Shown piece after piece: positions 8,904 to 18,219 of a DNA stretch of 46,066 nt. Position 1 is the stretch's first letter; each line of letters begins with the position of its first letter. Source of the stretch: an uncultured Polaribacter sp. (GTDB taxonomy: Bacteria; Bacteroidota; Bacteroidia; Flavobacteriales; Flavobacteriaceae); NCBI GenBank assembly GCA_947497755.1, contig CANMHT010000015.1, positions 1 to 46,066 of the forward strand, read 5' to 3'. The notes under the pieces were generated by a model. The model did no database searches. It was not told where the DNA came from and worked only from the letters and a program-made list of their open reading frames with translations. The position numbers and the translations under genes were made by a program.

Positions 8904-9911
8904 ATGAAAATTTTATACGCCATACAAGGAACAGGGAATGGACATGCAAGTAGAGCTCTAGAAATCATTCCTTTGTTACAACAAAAAGCACAAGTAGATA
9001 TTTTAATTAGCGGGTATCAATGCAACATAAAACTTCCGTTTGAAATTAAATACAAACTCTATGGTTTAAGTTTTATTTTTGGTAAAAAAGGCGGAATAGA
9101 TCTATTTAAAACCATAAAAAAAATCAAGTTATTTAAACTTATCAAAGAAATAAAATCCATTCCTGTAAAAGAATACGATTTAATTATCAACGATTTTGAA
9201 CCCATCTCTGCTTGGGCTGCAAAACTTAAAAATGCCCCCATTATTTCTTTAAGTCACCAAAATGCAGTCTTAGATGCTAGTTCGCCCAAATACAAAAAAT
9301 ATGCTTTAGAGAAATATATCTTAAAGTATTATGCGCCTACAAAAATAAAATTCGGATTTCATTTTAAATCCTATAGTTCATCAATTTTCACACCTATTAT
9401 TCGAAGTCAGATTAGAGAAAAAAACATTACCAATAAAGGGCATTATACTGTTTATTTACCTGCCTATAGCGATAAGAAAATCATCAAATTACTTTCTCAA
9501 TTCCCAATTGTAAAATGGCATGTTTTTTCGCGACATACAGACAAGTACTTTTTTAAGAAAAACATAACCATACAACCCATAAATAATTTTGATTTTGTAA
9601 AAAGTATGGCATCTTCTAACGGAGTATTATGTGGCGCAGGTTTTGAAACTCCAGCAGAGGCGTTATACTTAGGAAAAAAATTGATGGTTGTACCTATGAA
9701 AAATCAATATGAACAACAATGCAATGCTATGGCTTTAAAAGAAATGGGAGTTCCTGTATTGAAAAAATTCAATATCAAACGATTGAAAAAAATTGCTCAT
9801 TGGATTCAATCAAATGATGTAGTAAGCGTAAATTATCCAGACATTACTGATGAAATATTAGAAGCCATTATTTCTCCAGATTATACTATAGAAGGGTTAA
9901 CTACGACTTAG
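8904..9911 (+). CDS. GT28/GT1-like glycosyltransferase
   Basis: A 335-residue GT-B type protein. The N-terminal Gly-rich loop is GTGNGHASRA (residues 9-18). The C-terminal donor-binding signature is GAGFETPAEAL (about 244-254) followed by P-M-K-N-Q-Y-E-Q-Q-C-N-A, as in MurG-like and MJ1255-like transferases. No membrane segment is evident, so it probably acts at the inner face of the cytoplasmic membrane. It follows the LpxH-like gene by 5 bp and is surely co-transcribed with it; the acceptor is unknown. Confidence 0.8.
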   Translation: MKILYAIQGTGNGHASRALEIIPLLQQKAQVDILISGYQCNIKLPFEIKYKLYGLSFIFGKKGGIDLFKTIKKIKLFKLIKEIKSIPVKEYDLIINDFEPISAWAAKLKNAPIISLSHQNAVLDASSPKYKKYALEKYILKYYAPTKIKFGFHFKSYSSSIFTPIIRSQIREKNITNKGHYTVYLPAYSDKKIIKLLSQFPIVKWHVFSRHTDKYFFKKNITIQPINNFDFVKSMASSNGVLCGAGFETPAEALYLGKKLMVVPMKNQYEQQCNAMALKEMGVPVLKKFNIKRLKKIAHWIQSNDVVSVNYPDITDEILEAIISPDYTIEGLTTT

Positions 9912-9975
9912 TTTTTGTTTCCTTCTTTAATTAGTTTCTAAAAAATACTCTAAATTGTGCGTCATTTAGAACTCT

Positions 9976-10884
9976 ATGAAAATTGTTTTCACTTCTTGCG
10001 CACGATATACAAAGCGTCATCAACAAAAAGAATGGCTTAAAATCCATGAAGAAAACCCAGATTTTCTTTTTCTTTTAGGTGATAACATTTATATGGATTG
10101 GGGTGTAATGGTATATCATCCCTACTTTAGAAATCTTCGGTATTTTAAACGCAGAATGCAGCAAAAATACTTCGATCAATGGAATAATCCCAACTTTAAA
10201 ACATTGATTGATGCTATGAATCTAAAAAATGGATTGCATGGTATTTGGGACGATCATGATTGTGGTTGGAACAATGTAAAAGTGGCAAGTTTAAACCCTA
10301 AAAACAAAGCTAAAATTGCCCATTCTAAAAATCAGTTTTTTAATCATTTTCCTATTTCTAAACAGCATAATAGCATTTATTATGCCCATGACACAGCATT
10401 AGCTCGATTCATTTTTTTAGACAATAGAAGCTTTAGCAAACGAGGAAATGAAGTTTATTTAGGTGAGGAACAACTTCAGTTTTTAGAAGAAAAACTAATT
10501 CATAATAAACCTTTAACAATTATTTCTGGCGGACTCACATTAGGCAACGGAACAGAAAAATTTTCGACTTATAAAAAAGAGTACCAACATTTTTGTGAAT
10601 TAACAAGTACTTGTGATAGTATGGTTATTTATTTAGCTGGAGATATTCACACCAACAAATTTGTTGCTCCAACTGCTGGTATAAAAATAAACGGAGTACT
10701 TCCTCCTTTTGAGATTATTTCTTCTGGTGTTCCACTTACTTTTAAAGAAAGAAAACACAATTGGGCCATGTTAGAAATAAACAATGCTAATGAGATTACT
10801 GTTTCTTTTTATAAAAGAGGTATTAAACAAGAACAATTAAGTCAAAATTGTACTGAACAACTTGCCAAGTATTTACGAGATTAA
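9976..10884 (+). CDS. PhoD-like alkaline phosphatase family protein
   Basis: A 302-residue metallophosphatase with LGDNIYMDW (D36, N37, Y39), the family hallmark WDDHDCGWNN (D92/D93, H94, D95) and AGDIHTNKF (D223, H225). These residues bind the Fe/Ca centre in PhoD-type enzymes. Unlike classical PhoD it has no Tat or Sec signal peptide, so it should act in the cytosol, and it is shorter than secreted PhoD. It likely hydrolyses phosphomonoesters or diesters; the substrate is unknown. Its stop codon directly abuts that of the convergent ung gene, with no intergenic base. Confidence 0.8.
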   Translation: MKIVFTSCARYTKRHQQKEWLKIHEENPDFLFLLGDNIYMDWGVMVYHPYFRNLRYFKRRMQQKYFDQWNNPNFKTLIDAMNLKNGLHGIWDDHDCGWNNVKVASLNPKNKAKIAHSKNQFFNHFPISKQHNSIYYAHDTALARFIFLDNRSFSKRGNEVYLGEEQLQFLEEKLIHNKPLTIISGGLTLGNGTEKFSTYKKEYQHFCELTSTCDSMVIYLAGDIHTNKFVAPTAGIKINGVLPPFEIISSGVPLTFKERKHNWAMLEINNANEITVSFYKRGIKQEQLSQNCTEQLAKYLRD

Positions 10885-11550
10885 CTACCAATCAATTTCT
10901 GATTTTCCAATACTTTTTAGCATAGCATTGGCTTTAGAAAAATGCTTATTTCCAAACCAATATCCTCTATTAGCACTTAAAGGAGAAGGGTGCCCAGAAT
11001 TTAATATATGATGTTTAGACTTGTTTATTTTTGCTCCTTTTTTCTTTGCAAATCCACCCCAAAGTAAAAAAACAACATCTTGTTTTTGTTCAGAAATTTT
11101 TGAAATTACAGCATCTGTAAATTGCTCCCAACCTTGTTTTTGGTGACTTCCTGCTTCGTGTGCTCTTACCGTTAAAGTAGCATTTAATAACAAAACGCCT
11201 TGGTTTGCCCAACGAGACAAATCTCCAGAAGCAGGATACGGAATACCCAAATCTGTTTCTATTTCTTTAAAAATATTAATCAATGATGGTGGATGACTAA
11301 TTTGGTCATGTACCGAAAAACAAAGTCCGTTTGCTTGCCCTACTCCATGATATGGATCTTGTCCAATTATTACCACTTTTAAATCGTCAAAACTACAAGC
11401 ATCAAAGGCTGCAAAAATATCTGCTCCTTTAGGATAACAAGTATGTTTGCTGTATTCTGATTTTACAAAACTGGCCAAATCTTTAAAATAGGGTTTCTCA
11501 AATTCTGATTGTAAAATATTTTTCCATGAATCAGCTATGTTTACTTGCAT
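10885..11550 (-). CDS. ung: Uracil-DNA glycosylase, family 1
   Basis: A 221-residue enzyme that removes uracil from DNA in base-excision repair. Signature motifs are clear: the water-activating loop GQDPYHG (D65, Y67, H68), F78 stacking on uracil, LLNATLTVR (N123), and the DNA-intercalation loop HPSPLSANRG (H187). Length and order match family-1 UDG. It is divergent from mutS2 and convergent with the PhoD-like gene. Confidence 0.95.
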   Translation of the reverse strand: MQVNIADSWKNILQSEFEKPYFKDLASFVKSEYSKHTCYPKGADIFAAFDACSFDDLKVVIIGQDPYHGVGQANGLCFSVHDQISHPPSLINIFKEIETDLGIPYPASGDLSRWANQGVLLLNATLTVRAHEAGSHQKQGWEQFTDAVISKISEQKQDVVFLLWGGFAKKKGAKINKSKHHILNSGHPSPLSANRGYWFGNKHFSKANAMLKSIGKSEIDW

Positions 11551-11676
11551 ACTTTCTTATTTTTGCTTTTAAAATTGTTTGTTCTAAATGGTTATATAAC
11601 TTCTTTTTTTGAGAAAACTCTTTAAAATTGAAAGTTCCATTTAAACAAAGATCACCTAAAAACCAAAGATAGTATT

Positions 11677-13881
11677 TTGAGTAAAAACATTTCTGATAAA
11701 ACCTTACAAGATTTAGAATTTACAACAGTATTAACTCATGTTGCTGATTATTGTATTTCTGAACTGGGAAAAGAACAAGTTCTTAAAATTTCTCCTATTA
11801 AAGATCGAGAAGAATTGTTTCAAGAACTACATTTGGTTAACGAATACCTTTCTTCATTTATTAGTGAAAATAGAATTCCGAATCACGGTTTCGAAAACTG
11901 TTCTCAAGAAATTTTCACCTTAAATATTGAGAATAGCTTTTTAGAAGCTCCAGCATTTTTAAAAGTTGCCAACTTATCAGAAACAGTCAATGAATTATTA
12001 AAGTTCTTTAAAAAATTTGAAACCTACTTCCCTACACTACAAACTATTTCTGAAGAGATAGAATACACCACTGTATTGGTAGATTCGATTCAGAAAATAA
12101 TAACATCTTATGGAGAAGTTGCCAATAATGCATCTATTACCTTAAAAGAATTACGTAAAGAAATTAATAAGGTGAGAGCAAAAATTGGCGAAAGTTTTAC
12201 AAGAGATTTGAGCAAATATGCAGGCGCTGGTTATTTAGATGATATTAGAGAAACAGTCATCGATAATCATAGAGTGCTGGCCGTTTTAGCCATGCACAGA
12301 CGTAAGGTTAAAGGAAATTTTTTAGGGGCTTCTAAATCTGGAAACATTGTTTATATTGCTCCGCAAGCAACATTAAATTACGATAGAGAGCTACAAAATT
12401 TGGTGTATGAAGAGCAGCAAGAAGTTATTAAAATTTTAAAAGAACTTGCCACTACAATTAGGCCTTATGTACCTTTATTAACCTCTTATTTAAGTTACTT
12501 AACACATCTAGATTGTATTGCTGCTAAAGCCAAATATGCTAGAGATTACAATGCATTATTGCCAAAAATCTCTAAAAAGAAAAAGATTAATTTTATAAAG
12601 GCTTATCATCCTATTTTATGGAAAAATAACCAAGAAAAAAATATTGAAACGATCCCGCAATCTATTATGCTAAATGACCAACAACAAATCATTGTCATTT
12701 CTGGTCCCAATGCAGGTGGAAAAAGTATTACGTTAAAAACCATTGGTTTATTACAAGTAATGCTGCAAAGCGGTTTGTTAATCCCTGTTGACGAACGTAG
12801 CGAAACCTATATTTTCGATACTATCTTAACAGATATAGGAGACAATCAATCCATAGAAAATCAATTGAGTACTTATAGCTATCGTTTAAAAAACATGCGT
12901 TACTTTTTACGTAAGTGCAATCAAAACACTTTGTTTTTAATTGATGAATTTGGAACGGGTTCTGATCCAGAATTGGGAGGTGCTTTGGCAGAAATTTTCT
13001 TAGAAGAATTTTATCATAAAAAGGCATTCGGAATTATCACTACACATTACGCTAATTTAAAAGTATTGGCCAATGAGTTAGACAATGTTACCAATGCCAA
13101 CATGCAATTTAACGAACGTACTTTAGAGCCATTGTACAAGCTGTTTGTTGGACAAGCAGGGAGCTCTTTTACTTTTGAAGTAGCTCAGAAAAATGGGATT
13201 CCGTATAGCTTAATCAACAAAGCAAAAAAACGTGTAGAAACTGAAAAGATACGTTTAGACAAAACCATTTCTAAACTACAAAAAGAACGCAATAGACTGC
13301 AAAAAAATTCTGACAATTTAGAACGTCAAAAAAACAAAGGTCAAGAACATATTGATAGTTTGTTAGAAAAAGAACAAAAAATTCAAGAAAAATTAGCTGG
13401 TTTTCAAGACCTCTACGATAACAATCAACGGATGTTAACGGTAGGAAGAAAAATAAATGAATTGCTAAATCATTATTTCCAAACCAACAACAAAAAGCAA
13501 TTGAATAGCGAATTGCAAAAATGGATTGCTGCAGAAAAAACAAAGCATTTAAAGAAGAATCCACCAAAACCCAAAACAAAAGCCGAAAAGAAGACCGCAA
13601 AGGTAGATCAGCAAAAAAAGAAAGAAACGCTGCAAAAAGTGGAGCAAGAAGTACTTAAAAAAGTAGTTGAAGTACGTAAAGAAAAAAAGAAAGAAGCGGC
13701 TAAGATTGCCAAAGCCAAAGCAGATTATGTTTTTAAAGTAAATGATCGCGTACGTTTAACTGATGGAAATGCTGTTGGTACCATCGAAAAAATTGAAAAG
13801 AAAAACGTTTTTATCAATTACGGACTTTTTACTACCAAAGCTAAAGTAGAGCAATTAGAATTGGTAGAAAAAGGGAAATAA
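11677..13881 (+). CDS. mutS2: MutS2-family ATPase lacking the Smr nuclease domain
   Basis: A 734-residue protein starting at TTG. The start is supported because MSKNISDKTLQDLEFTTVL begins right at the conserved MutS2 N-terminus and no earlier or nearby ATG fits. Core (lever) helices occupy about 1-320. The ABC-type ATPase has Walker A GPNAGGKS (343-350), Walker B LFLIDEFGTGSDP (D423, E424) and the TTH motif at 455-457. A long charged coiled coil (about 510-680) follows, then a KOW-like beta domain (FKVNDRVRL) at the end. The usual C-terminal Smr endonuclease domain is absent and the protein stops right after KOW. It probably acts on recombination intermediates or stalled/collided ribosomes rather than as a nuclease. 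Confidence 0.85.
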   Translation: MSKNISDKTLQDLEFTTVLTHVADYCISELGKEQVLKISPIKDREELFQELHLVNEYLSSFISENRIPNHGFENCSQEIFTLNIENSFLEAPAFLKVANLSETVNELLKFFKKFETYFPTLQTISEEIEYTTVLVDSIQKIITSYGEVANNASITLKELRKEINKVRAKIGESFTRDLSKYAGAGYLDDIRETVIDNHRVLAVLAMHRRKVKGNFLGASKSGNIVYIAPQATLNYDRELQNLVYEEQQEVIKILKELATTIRPYVPLLTSYLSYLTHLDCIAAKAKYARDYNALLPKISKKKKINFIKAYHPILWKNNQEKNIETIPQSIMLNDQQQIIVISGPNAGGKSITLKTIGLLQVMLQSGLLIPVDERSETYIFDTILTDIGDNQSIENQLSTYSYRLKNMRYFLRKCNQNTLFLIDEFGTGSDPELGGALAEIFLEEFYHKKAFGIITTHYANLKVLANELDNVTNANMQFNERTLEPLYKLFVGQAGSSFTFEVAQKNGIPYSLINKAKKRVETEKIRLDKTISKLQKERNRLQKNSDNLERQKNKGQEHIDSLLEKEQKIQEKLAGFQDLYDNNQRMLTVGRKINELLNHYFQTNNKKQLNSELQKWIAAEKTKHLKKNPPKPKTKAEKKTAKVDQQKKKETLQKVEQEVLKKVVEVRKEKKKEAAKIAKAKADYVFKVNDRVRLTDGNAVGTIEKIEKKNVFINYGLFTTKAKVEQLELVEKGK

Positions 13882-13901
13882 ATTATTTTATACAATATAT
13901 C

Positions 13902-13936
13902 ACACAAAAACCGATGCAAAGCATCGGTTTTTGTGT
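13902..13936. terminator. Bidirectional terminator between mutS2 and the island
   Basis: A perfect 16-bp stem, ACACAAAAACCGATGC with its complement, around an AAA loop. The inner CCGATGC/GCATCGG is flanked by A-run and T-run on opposite sides, so it can terminate transcription from both directions. It sits between convergent mutS2 (+) and the last gene of the SPFH operon (-). Confidence 0.9.
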
Positions 13937-13951
13937 TTTAAAAAGTACTTA

Positions 13952-14314
13952 TTAATGGTGTTGCCAACATCTACCTGAAGTATTTCTTGTTCTCCGTTTG
14001 CATTGACTCCCTTTTTGCGTTATTGCAGTGCATCTTGTAGAAGTTTTTTTTGTAGTTGAAACCTTCTTTGGCTTTGTTTCTTTTTTAGCACTCATTTTCT
14101 GCTTGCTTTTTTTAGGTACGCAAACCTTACAGGCATTATAACCTTTTACTTTGGCTCTTTTTATGGTGGTTACAATATGCTTTTTGGGCAATAACCTACA
14201 GCTTTTTTCGTGGTAACTCTTTCCTTTTTCTGTGACAAACACCTTGGTTTGCGCACTACTTATATGACTTATAAAAACAACAGCCATAATGAGTATTATT
14301 TTTAGTGGTTTCAT
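13952..14314 (-). CDS. Exported Cys-rich protein with C-terminal DUF5763-like motif
   Basis: A 120-residue protein with signal peptide MKPLKIILIMAVVFISHISSA. The first mature segment, VFVTEKGKSYHEKSCRLL...ACKVC, has the K-x-Y-H-x4-C...C-x2-C pattern seen in small domains of secreted nucleases and surface proteins. A lysine-rich linker leads to a C-terminal RCTAITQKGSQCKRR...CWQHH segment resembling DUF5763, probably metal-binding. Its ATG overlaps the restored TGA stop of the vWA-like gene (ATGA), so it is the last member of the SPFH operon. The function is unknown. Confidence 0.75.
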   Translation of the reverse strand: MKPLKIILIMAVVFISHISSAQTKVFVTEKGKSYHEKSCRLLPKKHIVTTIKRAKVKGYNACKVCVPKKSKQKMSAKKETKPKKVSTTKKTSTRCTAITQKGSQCKRRTRNTSGRCWQHH

Positions 14315-15245
14315 GCTTGTTGTTTATGAATGAAATCAAAAATTACTTTTTCAATATTAGAAGGAATATCCGCATTCTTAATCTTATATTTCTTTATACT
14401 CATTGCATCAAACCAATCACTCCAGTATTTTTTATAATATCATTTGCATAATGATTTCGTTTATTGTGACTTTCGATTCCTAATACCAAAACTTCGAGGT
14501 TATTAAAATTCTTATCAATTGGAATAAACCCTAACTTTCTTTTTTCAATATCATTTTCCCAAGTACTTTTATTTAACTTTAATTTTCTAAGACTTGTTTC
14601 TGTTAAGTAAGATGTATAGTTATTCCGTTTTTTTACTGTTTTATCATAATACATATATCCATCAGTGATTATAACTAAAATATTTCTATGACACTGACTA
14701 ATACAATAATCTCCCACATCTTCTTTAAAAAAACTCCAAATATCTGCTCCTGGATAATTCTTTGACTCTTTAGCATCTTTCTTTGCTTCTTTATATAAGA
14801 TTGAAGGATATTTTGAATATAACTCTACGGTTTTATTTAAGTTTTCTTTGGATGTATTTTTAGTAAATACTGCTTTCATTTTTTTAGCCAACTCATTTAC
14901 TTTATCTTCTCTTGGTGTCGGATTAAAAAACAATTGTATTCTATCTTCTAATAAGATTAATTTTTTAGATTTTACATGATTCACCAAAGCTTTTGAGAGG
15001 CTCACCAAATAAGAAGAATCTTTAAACACTGTACTTGACTCTTCAATTCTATCTGATAAATCTAAAAAGACACTTATATTTAAATTGTTTCTTTTGTTGT
15101 TAAAAATATGCTTCTGACAATCTACCTTAACAACTTCATTTTGATGTTTACTTTGTTCTTGCTTTTTTTCTCCTTTTTCTGAAGTACAACTGATTGCTAT
15201 TACTATAAATAGTACGATTATTTTAATTTGATTTTCTTTTTTCAT
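14311..15245 (-). pseudogene. vWA-like lipoprotein gene with an apparent one-base frameshift
   Basis: As written, the frame gives 281 residues and stops at 14400. It has a lipoprotein signal (VIAISC, Cys20) and a vWA-like fold: NISVFLDLSDR (D62, S64, at the MIDAS position) and ILVIITDGYMYY (D195). After Ile271-Lys272, at an A6 run (T6 on the + strand, 14428-14433), adding one A opens the frame KYWSDWFDAMSIKKYKIKN, which continues to KVIFDFIHKQQA. This yields a 311-residue protein whose TGA (14311-14313) overlaps the ATG of the next gene. The restored tail is well formed (WSDWF) and fits the operon spacing, so the break is likely a homopolymer sequencing error, a phase-variable run or a recent mutation. 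Product role: envelope-anchored vWA-like protein, partner unknown. Confidence 0.7.
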
Positions 15246-15247
15246 AA

Positions 15248-16525
15248 CTAATGTGTTTTTGTATATAGTTTATTTTGATAGGTATCAGTATTGATATCTA
15301 AATCGTTTACATGTTTATCATATACTTTTCTAGATTCCAATAATTTTGCTTCTCTTTTAGATTCATCTCCTGTTAACTCTGAACCAACATATTGTTGCCA
15401 TCCTTGCAAATAAGCAGTAGATAAAGACTTATAATTCATCACAGGTAAAATAAATCCATCAATAATATTTTGTAATTCACTAATTCTTACTTTGATAGAG
15501 GCAATAACTTCTTCTAAGTTTGTTATTTGTTCTTTTAAACTTGCCTTCTTTTTTTCCTTTTCTAGAATGTCTCTTTTTTTCTCTTTTAAAGATGTTTTGA
15601 TTTTATCTCTATCTGCATTCTCTTTCATCACAAAATCAAAAACCAATCCCCAAACTATATAAGCTACAAAACCAGCGAAAATAATGACCCAAAAACCTGC
15701 ACTTTGAAAAGCAATTGAAATATTAAATTCTGGACTATCAAAAGTCTTATTTAAATCATATAACTTCTTTTCTATTAAGTAAGCTAAAAGTGCATCAAAC
15801 AAAAAAGTAATTATAAAAAGTGAAGCTATCTTTACTTTATTTAAAACACCTTCTCCTTCTTGAAACATGTGAATTAAATAACCCAAGGCAAAAAACACAA
15901 ATGGAATAAAAATTACAAAACCTAATTCCAGCCCTCCCGCTTCATATGCTTTAGATAATGCATTGGGGTCAAACATTCCATGAAACAAACTTGTACCTGG
16001 ATCAAACTCTTTAAAAAAAGCAGAAAATGAAGTAGAAATATAAAAGATGAAAATATAAACAGCTAACGGAATTAAAAAGCTAAGACCAATCCAAAATTTA
16101 GCACTTGCTTTGGTATCTACATCAATATAGGTCTCAGGATTTGTTCTTAAAATACTACAAGCTTCATTTAATTTATCTATTTCTTTATTGGTTTCAACAA
16201 CTCTTTTTTCTAATCGAGAAAGTTCTTCTTCTTTGTTTAACAAAGCTGTTTTCTTACCTTTTTGTTCTGTAATATACGGTTGCTTTAACTGGTGTTGTTC
16301 ATTTAAATTCTGCTTACATTTTCTCTCAAAAGATTGATACAAGGCATCTAATGAAGATTGCAAGATTTGTGGGTTTCCAATACATGATCTGGACATGCTA
16401 TAACCTTGCTCATGATACGACAATCTTCTTTGGTTTTCTTGAGATTCTGGGCTTTCAGAAACTGATTCTTTTCCATTTTGATTTTTAGAAGTTAACTCTG
16501 ATAATTTCTTTAATATAGTTGCCAT
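15248..16525 (-). CDS. Coiled-coil membrane protein of the SPFH/TerB operon
   Basis: A 425-residue protein I do not recognise as a named family. Residues about 75-130 form a charged coiled coil. Four hydrophobic segments follow (about 144-168, 200-220, 230-250 and 273-298), then a second coiled coil (about 302-352, Lys/Glu-rich) and a polar tail. Two long coiled coils flanking a membrane core suggest a scaffold that links a membrane patch to cytosolic partners. It lies between the TerB-like gene (5 bp away) and the vWA-like lipoprotein gene (2 bp away), so it is co-expressed with both. Confidence 0.65.
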   Translation of the reverse strand: MATILKKLSELTSKNQNGKESVSESPESQENQRRLSYHEQGYSMSRSCIGNPQILQSSLDALYQSFERKCKQNLNEQHQLKQPYITEQKGKKTALLNKEEELSRLEKRVVETNKEIDKLNEACSILRTNPETYIDVDTKASAKFWIGLSFLIPLAVYIFIFYISTSFSAFFKEFDPGTSLFHGMFDPNALSKAYEAGGLELGFVIFIPFVFFALGYLIHMFQEGEGVLNKVKIASLFIITFLFDALLAYLIEKKLYDLNKTFDSPEFNISIAFQSAGFWVIIFAGFVAYIVWGLVFDFVMKENADRDKIKTSLKEKKRDILEKEKKKASLKEQITNLEEVIASIKVRISELQNIIDGFILPVMNYKSLSTAYLQGWQQYVGSELTGDESKREAKLLESRKVYDKHVNDLDINTDTYQNKLYTKTH

Positions 16526-16530
16526 TTTTT

Positions 16531-16953
16531 TTAAGCTTTAAGTTCTTTTAATATTTCTTCTCTTACTTTACCTTCTTTAGCACTGTTTAATAAATACATG
16601 GTTAAATCTTCATTGTTTTCATCTTTAAACTCGAATTTTTTAATGTACTTTTTTAATGCTACTTTTTCGTCTTCTGTAATAATTTGATCTGCCCAAATCA
16701 TTTGAGCAAAATCATATAAATACATGATTCTATCTTCTAATTTTTCTGGAATATGAATCTCTCCAGCATAACCTGTTAAAATATTGTCTAGTTCTGCTTT
16801 AGACACTTCTCTTTCTTCTGCAAACTTGTATAACAATTGCATTTCTACATGGCTAAAGTTTTCATCTGAAAGTGCAATTTGATATAGTCTTAAAAAGTGA
16901 CTTTTTAACTCAGATGAAATATGTTGTTGATTTTCTAATACTTTTTTATTCAT
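16531..16953 (-). CDS. TerB-like helical protein
   Basis: A 140-residue all-helical cytosolic protein. LYQIALSDENFSHVEMQLLYKFAEE and the repeat-like YDFAQMIWADQIITEDEKVALKKYI match the TerB/TerB-like pattern of two acidic 'A-D-x-x-I/F-x-x-x-E' half-motifs. TerB domains from tellurite-resistance and related loci bind divalent metal and associate with membrane complexes. The two acidic half-motifs here (DENFSHVE and DQIITEDE) would supply the ligands. It is 2 bp from the membrane protein gene upstream and 5 bp from the coiled-coil gene downstream. No terC, terD or terE is present, so this is not a classical ter operon. Confidence 0.65.
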   Translation of the reverse strand: MNKKVLENQQHISSELKSHFLRLYQIALSDENFSHVEMQLLYKFAEEREVSKAELDNILTGYAGEIHIPEKLEDRIMYLYDFAQMIWADQIITEDEKVALKKYIKKFEFKDENNEDLTMYLLNSAKEGKVREEILKELKA

Positions 16954-16955
16954 GA

Positions 16956-17339
16956 TTAATATATTTTATCTCTCTCGTAAGATTTACTTGTTTTTAATGT
17001 GTTTGCTTTCTTCTTTTCTTGTCTTTCTAACTCCTTATAAAATCCTGCTAGCAGAAATAGTATTCCAGCAATAATATCTATAGGAATCCAATACAGTTTA
17101 ACATATAAATAGATTGGGTAAATAGGATTAAACAATACAGCAATTAAACAGAAAGTAAGAAGCTTAAAGTACTCTTTATAGAAGTGGAGAATAAAAACAA
17201 TCGCACCAATAAAAATGATATACCGCAGCGGCATATAAAATGGAATCGAAAATTTAAATATTGCTATAAAAAGTAAAGTAGCACATACAACAGCTATTGG
17301 TTTTAATAATGGGTTTAAAATTGTTTTCATAATTCCCAT
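16956..17339 (-). CDS. Four-helix small membrane protein (DUF6804-like)
   Basis: A 127-residue protein with four hydrophobic segments (about 11-30, 35-52, 56-72 and 84-102) and a basic cytosolic tail ending in KKANTLKTSKSYERDKIY. The FNPIYPIYL...YWIPIDI stretch resembles what I know as DUF6804, though I am not certain. Its ATG begins immediately after the SPFH stop codon, so the two should be translationally coupled. It may be a membrane partner of the SPFH protein. Confidence 0.6.
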   Translation of the reverse strand: MGIMKTILNPLLKPIAVVCATLLFIAIFKFSIPFYMPLRYIIFIGAIVFILHFYKEYFKLLTFCLIAVLFNPIYPIYLYVKLYWIPIDIIAGILFLLAGFYKELERQEKKKANTLKTSKSYERDKIY

Positions 17340-18167
17340 TTAACCAATATCATAAGTTCCTTTAAAATTAGATGGTAAGAAAACCTTATTACTTGGGTTT
17401 TCTGTTATCACCTTCATCCCATCAATGTATTTTTGAGCTAAAATGATTTGACTCGCAGATTCCTCTCCTATTTTCTCAATCAATTCTGCTAAATATTCTT
17501 TTTCTCCTTTGGCAAGTAATTTTAGCGCTTTTGTTTGTCCTTCTGCTTTCATCACATAAGCTTCTGCACTAGCTTTTGCCTTTGTTATTTCTGCCTGAGC
17601 AATCCCTTCTGCTTCTGCAATTAAAGCCAGTTTTTTTCTTTCTGCAGCCATTTCTTGCATCATTGCTTCTGCTGTTTCATCTGAATAGGTTACTTCTTGA
17701 ATTTCTACACGAGTAAATTCTATTCCCCATTTAGAAGCAGTATCGGTTAACTCACTTGCAATTTTTTGATTTAAACTTTGTCTTTCTGACAATACTTGAT
17801 TTAAGCGTAGTTTACCAATATTGGTTCGTAATGCATTTAAAGCAACATCTGCAATAGATTTAGGTAAAATATCTACATCATAAACAGCTTTTACAGGATC
17901 TGTAATTTTCCAATAAACAGAGGCGTTTGCATCTATGGTTACATTGTCTTGTGTTTGACATTGTCTTGGTGGTGTATCAGTTTGTTGTTCTGACATCTCA
18001 ATAAAACATCTTTGTTTGTTTGCAATTCGATTCCAGCCTTCAACATATTTAAATCCCTCAATAAAAGGAATCTTAATACGTAAACCTTCATGTTGAACTC
18101 TTGCATGCTTTCCAAATCTTTTGATTAACAAAACATGGTTTTGTGGTACTGTGTAAATTAGTGGCAT
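17340..18167 (-). CDS. SPFH/band-7 domain protein
   Basis: A 275-residue stomatin/prohibitin/flotillin family protein and first gene of the operon. The SPFH core runs from TVPQNHVLLIKRFGKH (residue 6) through TIDANASVYWKITDP (about 97-111) to FTRVEIQEVTY (about 170-180). An Ala/Glu-rich coiled coil with EAEGIAQAEITKAKASAEAY follows (about 195-230), used for ring-like oligomerisation. There is no N-terminal transmembrane helix, so membrane contact would be through the SPFH face, acylation or the next gene's product. SPFH proteins organise membrane microdomains and often scaffold proteases or stress factors. The promoter carries the palindrome shared with the TM2 operon. Confidence 0.85.
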   Translation of the reverse strand: MPLIYTVPQNHVLLIKRFGKHARVQHEGLRIKIPFIEGFKYVEGWNRIANKQRCFIEMSEQQTDTPPRQCQTQDNVTIDANASVYWKITDPVKAVYDVDILPKSIADVALNALRTNIGKLRLNQVLSERQSLNQKIASELTDTASKWGIEFTRVEIQEVTYSDETAEAMMQEMAAERKKLALIAEAEGIAQAEITKAKASAEAYVMKAEGQTKALKLLAKGEKEYLAELIEKIGEESASQIILAQKYIDGMKVITENPSNKVFLPSNFKGTYDIG

Positions 18168-18194
18168 AATTAGTTGATTTTATTTTTGTTACCC

Positions 18195-18202
18195 CAAACT
18201 TA
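18195..18202 (-). promoter_or_regulatory. -7 box TAAGTTTG of the SPFH operon
   Basis: TAAGTTTG on the minus strand matches TAnnTTTG. Its first T is 19 nt from the core of the upstream palindrome, and it lies 27 bp before the SPFH ATG, so the predicted leader is about 23 nt. The same arrangement occurs at the TM2 operon. Confidence 0.7.
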
Positions 18203-18219
18203 TAACCATCAAAAAGGAA

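Noticed and set aside
14311..14440. Programmed frameshift instead of a lesion
   Set aside because: An A6 run can cause slippage, but no stimulatory structure is evident; it cannot be excluded without homologues.
16531..18167. Classical tellurite-resistance (terZABCDE) operon
   Set aside because: Only a TerB-like protein is present; no TerC, TerD or TerE relatives in the window.
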